The position numbers and the translations under genes were made by a program. A stretch of DNA of 9,559 bases from Desulfuromonadales bacterium (GTDB taxonomy: Bacteria > Desulfobacterota > Desulfuromonadia > Desulfuromonadales > BM103): contig JAOUDB010000067.1 of assembly GCA_029859485.1 (NCBI GenBank), positions 1-9,559 on the forward strand, given 5' to 3'. The notes under the pieces were generated by a model that was given only the letters and a program-made list of their open reading frames with translations, was not told the origin of the DNA and searched no databases. This document shows positions 1-4,418 of this stretch, one piece after another (within the stretch, counting starts at the first letter, position 1; each line of letters starts with the position of its first letter).

Positions 1-2
1 CC

Positions 3-599
3 GGCGTAGAGCAGATTGTCTTTACTAGCGCCTTTGGTGTTGATCAGAATGAAGATGCACCGCTGAGGAAGGTTGAACGTCAACTCGAAGCCTCAGGGAT
101 TGCCCACACGGTGTTACGCCCGAATTTTTTCATGGATAACTTTTCCAACGGCTTTATAGCTCCCATGATCCAGGGCGCTGATGGAATCTTTGTCGCCGCT
201 GAAGACGCCAGGACAAGCTTCATTGCCATCTCGGATATCGCGGCGGTTGCCGTTGCTGCACTCACTGAACAGGGACACGAGGGCAAAGCCTACAACCTGA
301 CCGGTCCGGAAGGGCTTGATCATTCTGTGGTAGCGGCCGCTATTTCTGAGGTTTCCGGGCGCAACATCATCTATCAACCTATATCCGAAACCGACATGAG
401 ACAGGGAGCTCTGGAGAATGGCCTTCCGGAACCGAACGTCGACTACCTGACCGTCCTCTATCAGGTGACACGTACAGGCTACCTTGCTACGACATCACAT
501 GATGTCGAACGGGTGCTCGGCCGCCCTGCGTTGAGTTTCGATGAGTTTGTAAAACAGAACCATGCGGCCTGGCAGCTTCAAGAGGCAGCAAACAGCTAA
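3..599 (+). CDS. NmrA-family NAD(P)-binding oxidoreductase, 3' part (5' end outside window)
   Basis: The reading frame is open from the window edge (frame beginning at base 3) to a TAA at 597-599, so about 198 C-terminal residues are visible and the N-terminal Rossmann glycine motif is missing. The visible part reads as an atypical short-chain dehydrogenase of the NmrA/QorB group: VFTSAFGV, then a VERQLEASG helix, then HTVLRPNFFMDN, FIAISDIAAVAVAAL and KAYNLTGPE, which are typical core strands of that family. Members bind NAD(P)H and act as quinone or azo-dye reductases, or as redox-sensing regulators; which applies cannot be told from this fragment. The internal GTG at 111 lies in the middle of a conserved block and is not a credible start. 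The yceI-like gene follows after 52 bases with no terminator between, so co-transcription is likely. Family assignment is fairly secure; substrate is unknown. Confidence 0.85.
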   Translation, partial: GVEQIVFTSAFGVDQNEDAPLRKVERQLEASGIAHTVLRPNFFMDNFSNGFIAPMIQGADGIFVAAEDARTSFIAISDIAAVAVAALTEQGHEGKAYNLTGPEGLDHSVVAAAISEVSGRNIIYQPISETDMRQGALENGLPEPNVDYLTVLYQVTRTGYLATTSHDVERVLGRPALSFDEFVKQNHAAWQLQEAANS

Positions 600-638
600 C
601 AAACTAGAATCAGAAACTACATTCAACCATCCAACAAA

Positions 639-644
639 AAGGAG
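639..644 (+). promoter_or_regulatory. Ribosome binding site of the yceI-like gene
   Basis: AAGGAG lies 7 bases before the ATG at 652. It decides the start: the same frame is open further upstream to 562, but that longer version would overlap the preceding gene and would hide the signal peptide. Confidence 0.8.
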
Positions 645-651
645 ATGCAAA

Positions 652-1233
652 ATGTTTAAAAAAATAATAACTACAATTGCAGCCGTTGTTATTACCGCAC
701 AAATCGCAACTGCAGCGACCTACCAGATCGATCCAGTCCATTCTCAGGTTGAGTTTTCCGTTGACCATCTCGTTGTGTTCAAAGTCAATGGTGCTTTTAA
801 CGAATATCAGGGTGAGATTGAAGTTGACTCCGCCAGCAAGTCGCTGACCTCGGCAAAGGCTGAAATCAAGGTTGCCTCCATAGACACGCGTGAACCGAAA
901 CGTGATGGGCACTTGCTTAGCACTGATTTCTTTGATGCCGAGAACCATCCTCTCATGACATTTACAAGCAAGCGTGTTGAGGGAAGTGGAGACGATATTA
1001 CCGTTGTTGGTGATCTATCCATCCGTGGCACCACCAAGGAGGTTGCTCTCAAGGGGAGCTTCCGTGGTGAGAACACCGATCCCTGGGGGAATGTCCGCGC
1101 CGGGTTCTCAGCAAGTACAACCATCAACCGCCATGAATATGGACTCAGCTGGAACAAGGCGTTGGAAACAGGTGGAGTTGTTGTTGGCGATGACGTCACC
1201 ATTCGCCTCGAAGTTCAGGGCATTCGTAAATAG
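652..1233 (+). CDS. yceI: YceI-family periplasmic protein
   Basis: A protein of 193 residues. Residues 1-21 form a signal peptide (MFKK, hydrophobic core, A-T-A cleavage site), so the mature protein should be periplasmic. The mature part begins TYQIDPVHSQVEFSVDHL and carries the usual YceI landmarks: a DxREPKRDGHL-type segment, MTFTSK, GDLSIRGTTKEVAL, and the closing RHEYGLSWNKALETGG...DDVTIRLEVQG. YceI proteins are lipocalin-like beta barrels that bind isoprenoid or quinone-like lipids, and some are linked to base stress or electrophile stress. Length is usual for the family. The ATG at 652 is chosen because of the AAGGAG 7 bases upstream. It lies between an NmrA oxidoreductase and a small secreted protein, and is probably in one operon with both and with the ygiD-like gene. 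Family is certain; the ligand is not visible. Confidence 0.95.
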   Translation: MFKKIITTIAAVVITAQIATAATYQIDPVHSQVEFSVDHLVVFKVNGAFNEYQGEIEVDSASKSLTSAKAEIKVASIDTREPKRDGHLLSTDFFDAENHPLMTFTSKRVEGSGDDITVVGDLSIRGTTKEVALKGSFRGENTDPWGNVRAGFSASTTINRHEYGLSWNKALETGGVVVGDDVTIRLEVQGIRK

Positions 1234-1278
1234 ACAACGACAAGATCAAAAACATAACAACACACATAGGAGACTAAA

Positions 1279-1674
1279 ATGAAGATCAAGACCTTTATTA
1301 CCAACAGCACACCTATTCTTTTGGCCCTCATCCTTGCCAGTTCGGCAGTAGCGGGTGAAACTAAGTCCGAGCGGAATGAATTCAAGTTCAACGCACCATT
1401 AACCAAGTCCGACATTGCAGCAAAGAACTTTGATTACAGTCATGAGTACTGGCAGCAAGCAAAGACATTGATTGACGACTCAGCGGAGCAATACTTATTC
1501 GATGCTCCTGAGACCAGGGCAGATGTTGCAGCCAGGAACTTTGTTTATGACCAGCAATACTGGGAGCACGCTAAAGCCCTGATTGAAGATGCGCCCTATG
1601 AGCCAAACAATGATTCTGACAACCGGATGGCCGAAGGGATTACTGGTTCAAAAGCACTTTGTGAAAGCTGTTAA
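1279..1674 (+). CDS. Small secreted protein with two 37-residue repeats (unrecognised)
   Basis: I do not recognise this 131-residue protein. AGGAG at 1268-1272, 6 bases before the ATG, supports the start. Residues 1-25 look like a signal peptide (MKIK, hydrophobic stretch ILLALILASS, A-V-A cleavage site), so it is probably periplasmic or exported. The mature part contains two tandem repeats with a period of 37 residues, roughly 37-67 and 74-104. They share F-x-A-P-x-T-x-x-D-x-A-A-x-N-F-x-Y, then Y-W-x-x-A-K-x-L-I-x-D, with 17 of 31 positions identical. The conserved Phe, Tyr and Trp suggest two copies of a short helical motif. The tail is acidic and ends C-E-S-C. It starts 45 bases after the yceI-like gene and probably shares its transcript, so a role beside YceI at the cell envelope is a guess from position only. 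Confidence 0.75.
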   Translation: MKIKTFITNSTPILLALILASSAVAGETKSERNEFKFNAPLTKSDIAAKNFDYSHEYWQQAKTLIDDSAEQYLFDAPETRADVAARNFVYDQQYWEHAKALIEDAPYEPNNDSDNRMAEGITGSKALCESC

Positions 1675-1681
1675 GTGCATC

Positions 1682-1739
1682 CCGGTTCGGCAGTTGTATG
1701 TTAGTACAAGCGGGTTTGTCATCCAGACTGCTGAACCGG
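1682..1739 (+). repeat. Inverted repeat before the ygiD-like gene
   Basis: CCGGTTCGGCAG (1682-1693) can pair with CTGCTGAACCGG (1728-1739): 11 Watson-Crick pairs and one G-U pair around a 34-base loop. No T-run follows, so it is not an ordinary terminator. It overlaps a candidate promoter for the next gene. It could be an operator, an mRNA-stabilising hairpin, or an attenuator within the operon. Confidence 0.5.
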
Positions 1740-1746
1740 TTATAAT
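1716..1746 (+). promoter_or_regulatory. Candidate internal promoter for the ygiD-like gene
   Basis: A perfect -10 hexamer TATAAT (1741-1746) is preceded by TTGTCA (1716-1721) as a possible -35, but the spacer is 19 bases, longer than the ideal 17. It lies 18 bases before the ygiD-like ATG and overlaps the right arm of the inverted repeat, so the hairpin or a bound regulator could affect it. Sequence inspection alone cannot show activity. Confidence 0.4.
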
Positions 1747-1764
1747 CAACACAAGGAATAATCT

Positions 1765-2592
1765 ATGACATACCAAGCTACCACAAAAATGCCCGTACTC
1801 TTCGTTGGACACGGTAACCCGATTAACAGTATCAATGACAACCGGTTCACACGAAGCTGGGCAGAGCTTGGCAAGAGCCTTCCCAGGCCGCGTGCTATTT
1901 TGGCGATTTCTGCACACTGGTACATCCCCGAAGTGGGTGTGACTGTTATGAATCCACCGAGGACAATCCACGATTTCTATGGGTTCCCCAAGGAGCTATT
2001 CGAAATTCAATACCCGGCCCCAGGTTGTCCTGAGTTGGCTGAGCAGGTTGCCGACTTACTGAAACCTGATAGTGTCAGCCTGAACAGTGACTGGGGCCTT
2101 GACCACGGGACTTGGAGTGTTCTTCGTCATATTTTCCCTAGCGCTAATGTCCCCATCATTCAGTTGAGTCTGGACACGAGGAATACCCCAGAGGAGCATT
2201 ATCTACGGGGGCAGTGCCTTGCCGATCTGCGTGAAGAGGGTGTTATGATTATCGGCAGCGGAAACATTGTTCATAATCTGCGTGGGTTCGATTGGAAGAA
2301 CCCATCATCAGCTCCCCCGATGTGGGCTGTTGAGTTTGAAGGGTGGAATCGAGACCAACTGGTTTCAGGAACAGCGGCTGCGCTCACGGATTATCTCGCA
2401 ATGGGGGAAATGGCTGCACTTTCGGCTCCCACCCCGGAGCACTACTTACCCCTTCTTTACCTAGCGGGGCTACAAGAAAGTTCCGACGATGTCAGGTTCC
2501 CAGTTGAAGGGTTTGACGGGGGAACGATGTCAATGCTTTCGGTTCATCTTACCAGTCAGCCCTTTAGTAAAAAAAGAACAAGCACTCGCTGA
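1765..2592 (+). CDS. ygiD: YgiD/DODA-type extradiol ring-opening dioxygenase
   Basis: A protein of 275 residues resembling E. coli YgiD (4,5-DOPA extradiol dioxygenase) and the class III LigB-like dioxygenases. Family landmarks in order: FVGHGNP (His16), AISAHWY (His51), TIHDFYGFP, LDHGTWSVL (His114), GSGNIVHNL (His170) and PTPEHYLPLLY (His226). By position His16, His51, His170 and His226 match the metal ligands of E. coli YgiD, and His114 is the conserved histidine in the active site. The enzyme is expected to be cytoplasmic and to cleave catechol-type rings with O2; the real substrate is unknown. AAGGA at 1753-1757 sits 7 bases before the ATG. It ends the operon and is followed at once by a terminator. 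Association with NmrA and YceI genes suggests catechol or quinone detoxification, which is inference. Confidence 0.93.
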   Translation: MTYQATTKMPVLFVGHGNPINSINDNRFTRSWAELGKSLPRPRAILAISAHWYIPEVGVTVMNPPRTIHDFYGFPKELFEIQYPAPGCPELAEQVADLLKPDSVSLNSDWGLDHGTWSVLRHIFPSANVPIIQLSLDTRNTPEEHYLRGQCLADLREEGVMIIGSGNIVHNLRGFDWKNPSSAPPMWAVEFEGWNRDQLVSGTAAALTDYLAMGEMAALSAPTPEHYLPLLYLAGLQESSDDVRFPVEGFDGGTMSMLSVHLTSQPFSKKRTSTR

Positions 2593-2600
2593 GAAATGTG

Positions 2601-2642
2601 GCTTTTCCTCTACAGCTAACAACGAGGAAAGCTCTCTTTTTT
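2601..2642 (+). terminator. Intrinsic terminator of the NmrA-YceI-YgiD operon
   Basis: GCTTTTCCTC (2601-2610) pairs with GAGGAAAGC (2624-2632) with one bulged base, followed by a T-run at 2637-2642. It begins 8 bases after the ygiD-like stop codon. Confidence 0.8.
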
Positions 2643-2679
2643 AATTCCTGTTAATAACGACTTCTGAGAAGAAAGCCGG

Positions 2680-2746
2680 CTTATTATTGATAGGGGTATT
2701 CAGTAAGCTCTTTAATACACAAAAATAAGGACAAGGTCTCCTTTTG
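2680..2746 (+). repeat. Intergenic module copy M1
   Basis: The core reads TTATTATTGATAGGGGTATT (2681-2700), ten variable bases, then TTTAATACACAAAA (2711-2724). The same order recurs in M2-M5. Unlike the other copies it lacks the GGCCACC hairpin; a weak AAGGA...TCCTT hairpin (2727-2743) with TTTT stands in its place. It lies just after the operon terminator and opens the array of small genes. Confidence 0.7.
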
Positions 2747-2814
2747 ACTTTCTGATGATGAAACAGGTAATTTTTAGTTGAAGCAAGGTAGAGAACTTAC
2801 TGTAACGTCAAACT

Positions 2815-2856
2815 TGCCCCACAGTCTTTCCCCTCTTGGAATGTGGGGCATTTTTT
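2815..2856 (+). terminator. Strong intrinsic terminator with no obvious gene before it
   Basis: TGCCCCACA (2815-2823) and TGTGGGGCA (2842-2850) form a perfect 9-bp stem, followed by six T (2851-2856). No convincing open frame lies between M1 and this hairpin. It could end a short non-coding transcript of up to about 100 bases starting near M1, or simply insulate the gene that follows. From here to 3015 I see no other feature on the + strand. Confidence 0.75.
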
Positions 2857-3015
2857 ATTACAGGGCAGGGTATGTAGAAATTGGACGTTTAAGCCTACTT
2901 TGACTGTCAAAAGTTTCAGGAACAACTTCTAGGTCACCCTCAGAATTGACCATTTGCATTATTTCCGGTAGATTGCCGATGCTTGGTGAATGAGAAACGA
3001 AGGGGCTTGAGTCTA

Positions 3016-3342
3016 ATGTCATCGTATACCTACCATCCAACGGTTTGTTTCCAAAGCAAGCTAATCAAAATCCAAAAGCAAGACCCTCCAGGATTTTTAC
3101 GAATCAACAAAGTTATTGAGCGTCTTCTTCATAACCCCGATGACGCTGATGGTCGAATGCGTGGCACTCATCATAGCCGCTTCAAGAAATATGTTGGACG
3201 TGGAGACTATAGGCTAATTTATGAGTGGTGTGCTATCTGTCGTAAAGCAAGTAAGAAGCTAGAAGACCGCTGTGAAAAGTGTGACGAGATAGACGATAAT
3301 AGCGTTGTTTTCTTTGATGTTTTTCACAAGAATGAAGCCTGA
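3016..3342 (+). CDS. RelE/ParE-superfamily toxin-like protein with inserted CxxC...CxxC knuckle
   Basis: 108 residues from the ATG at 3016, chosen because GAAGGGG ends 10 bases upstream; the frame is open back to a TTG at 2983 but that version has no good binding site. The N-terminal half has the RelE-like layout of a basic helix pair: FQSKLIKIQKQDP, then INKVIERLLHNPDD, followed by strands around FKKYVGRGDYRLIYEW (56-71) and SVVFFDVFHKNEA (96-108). The family is mostly ribosome-dependent mRNA interferases or gyrase poisons; His52, His53, Arg62, Arg66 and His104 are candidate active residues. Between the last two strands sit Cys72, Cys75, Cys86 and Cys89, which look like a small zinc knuckle. 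No antitoxin gene is visible on either side: upstream is non-coding and downstream the M2 module follows within 10 bases. A role other than toxin is possible. Confidence 0.72.
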   Translation: MSSYTYHPTVCFQSKLIKIQKQDPPGFLRINKVIERLLHNPDDADGRMRGTHHSRFKKYVGRGDYRLIYEWCAICRKASKKLEDRCEKCDEIDDNSVVFFDVFHKNEA

Positions 3343-3347
3343 AAAAT

Positions 3348-3397
3348 GGCTTATTTTAGATAGAGGTATTCTGGAAGATCATTAATACACAAAACCA
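3348..3397 (+). repeat. Intergenic module copy M2 (core)
   Basis: The core contains TTATTTTAGATAGAGGTATT (3351-3370), ten variable bases, and ATTAATACACAAAA (3381-3394). It begins 5 bases after the toxin-like stop codon and runs directly into the GGCCACC hairpin. It matches M1, M3 and M5 in order and spacing. Confidence 0.75.
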
Positions 3398-3398
3398 T

Positions 3399-3430
3399 GG
3401 CCACCAGGGTTCGATCCTTGGTGGCCTTTT
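3399..3430 (+). terminator. Hairpin of module M2, intrinsic terminator
   Basis: GGCCACCA (3399-3406) pairs with TGGTGGCC (3419-3426); three further inner pairs, one of them G-T, leave a 6-base loop. TTTT follows. It ends the toxin-like transcription unit. Confidence 0.75.
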
Positions 3431-3592
3431 CTATAATGCAGGGGCAGTAAGGATTATGTGTTTCTGTAAGTTTGACCGCATCAAAACAATATGAGAGTAT
3501 TCCTGAGAATTTTTAAGTGTGTCAGCGGCAGACTATTGAAAGGTTAAATCGGGTGTGTCAGCACCGAGGTGAAGAGGGCGAAATATACAGAT

Positions 3593-3796
3593 ATGGACTT
3601 CAGGGTTGCTATAAACGTATTGCTTATCTTTTGCGGTGGATCGGTCACTTCTTGGGCCTTGATAAGTTGGCTGAATAGAGAGGTTATGCCCAATAATTAT
3701 GAAGGCAATTTTATTGTAATTGTCGGCCTCGTTGGATTGCTAATGTTCATAATAGGCTTCACAAGCCAGCTCACAATTAAAAACAAGGAAAACTGA
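3593..3796 (+). CDS. Small two-helix membrane protein A, copy 1 (unrecognised)
   Basis: I do not recognise this 67-residue protein. Two hydrophobic segments, about residues 6-27 and 39-60, are joined by a short loop NREVMPNNYEG, and a charged tail KNKEN follows: a small inner-membrane hairpin protein. The ATG at 3593 is chosen because it is kept in both copies; an in-frame GTG at 3569 would add eight residues (a basic N-terminus) but lacks a binding site. The nearest purine run, AAGAGGG (3572-3578), is 14 bases from the ATG, longer than usual, so the start is not certain. Gene B follows after 39 bases and is surely linked, since the pair is duplicated together. The second copy at 7750 differs at 7 of 67 positions, three of them adjacent in the loop (residues 35-37). 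Confidence 0.65.
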   Translation: MDFRVAINVLLIFCGGSVTSWALISWLNREVMPNNYEGNFIVIVGLVGLLMFIIGFTSQLTIKNKEN

Positions 3797-3835
3797 CTTG
3801 AAATGTGTCAGTGGTGGGGTATTTAGGACGATATT

Positions 3836-4153
3836 ATGAGGATGACAATAATTTTTATATTGCTAATAACAGTCACAGGATGTGATTGGCTATCTGACGA
3901 GTTTGAAGTAATTACTCTGGATGACTTAAATAAGCTCAAATGCGAATGGCAAGAAACTAAATCATCGCAATGGTTTTATATTGGCTCTGAAGATGGATAC
4001 CACAAGTTCGTTCATAGTGACCTTCCTGGGGACAAGCTCTACGAAATAAAAACTTCGGAATTAACAATTGATAACCCTATGTATGTTTCAGGTAATAAAG
4101 TTAATTGGGTAATAATGCCTTGGGGTCCAACATACGAAGAATGTAAACAATAA
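3836..4153 (+). CDS. Small lipoprotein B, copy 1 (unrecognised)
   Basis: I do not recognise this 105-residue protein. It begins MRMTIIFILLITVTGC, a short lipoprotein signal with V-T-G-C as lipobox and Cys16 as the lipidated residue. Asp17 at +2 would keep it in the inner membrane by the E. coli rule. The mature domain has about 90 residues, is rich in Trp, Tyr and acidic residues, and holds Cys36 and Cys103, which could form a disulfide; it probably folds as a small beta-rich domain. AGGA (3825-3828) sits 7 bases before the ATG. It is paired with membrane protein A and the two may interact in the inner membrane. The copy at 7993 differs at 7 of 105 positions and keeps the lipobox. A duplicated small lipoprotein could be an immunity, inhibitor or envelope-stress factor, but nothing in the sequence decides. 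Confidence 0.8.
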   Translation: MRMTIIFILLITVTGCDWLSDEFEVITLDDLNKLKCEWQETKSSQWFYIGSEDGYHKFVHSDLPGDKLYEIKTSELTIDNPMYVSGNKVNWVIMPWGPTYEECKQ

Positions 4154-4186
4154 TGTCCTATTCACCACGACTGCCAGGAAGCTTTC

Positions 4187-4233
4187 GGCATTATTGATAG
4201 AGGTATTCAGTAAGCAGTTTAATACACAAAACT
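4187..4233 (+). repeat. Intergenic module copy M3 (core)
   Basis: The core reads ATTATTGATAGAGGTATT (4190-4207), CAGTAAGCAG, then TTTAATACACAAAA (4218-4231). It is the closest relative of M1. It lies 34 bases after the gene B stop and leads into the GGCCACC hairpin. Confidence 0.78.
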
Positions 4234-4235
4234 AT

Positions 4236-4269
4236 GGCCACCAGGTGACGATCCTTGGTGGCCGTTTTT
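4236..4269 (+). terminator. Hairpin of module M3, terminator between convergent genes
   Basis: GGCCACCA (4236-4243) pairs with TGGTGGCC (4256-4263), followed by GTTTTT on the + strand. On the - strand the same stem is followed by ATAGTTTTG, so it may also stop transcription from the dld-like gene, whose stop codon lies about 155 bases away. Bases 4270-4418 show nothing else, apart from a decayed version of the leader that follows M2 and M4. Confidence 0.7.
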
Positions 4270-4418
4270 ATTTATCAGAGGCAGCAATAATTTTGCATTT
4301 CAGTCAATTTATAAGTGTTCTGTCAATGTAAGAGGATTTATAAAGCACAGTGATCTTCCTGACTTTTCCCTTTCTTATCCCTCATAAGAGAATTGACGGA
4401 CATACTCATTTTTTAAAG

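Larger units (their letters stand above)
3458..4165 (+). repeat. A-B unit, copy 1 of a long direct repeat
   Basis: This block is nearly identical to 7651-8322, apart from a 36-base indel and scattered substitutions. It includes a conserved leader (3458-3526), gene A and gene B. Identity drops sharply at both ends, where the more divergent modules M2 and M3 begin. The leader contains TTGACC (3472-3477), which resembles a -35 box, but I see no good -10 at the right distance. Confidence 0.9.

Noticed and set aside
974..1282. A second + strand open frame within the yceI-like gene.
   Set aside because: It is an out-of-frame overlap of a clearly conserved gene and has no coding features of its own.
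2858..3040. A 60-codon open frame on the - strand overlapping the start of the toxin-like gene, possibly an antitoxin.
   Set aside because: It overlaps the toxin-like gene in antisense, has no good ribosome binding site, and resembles no antitoxin family I know. It remains possible but unsupported.
3402..3426. GGGTTCGATCC in module M2 looks like a tRNA T-arm, suggesting a tRNA fragment or phage attachment site.
   Set aside because: The other modules have unrelated loops at this place, and no acceptor or anticodon arm surrounds it. The resemblance is chance within a hairpin.
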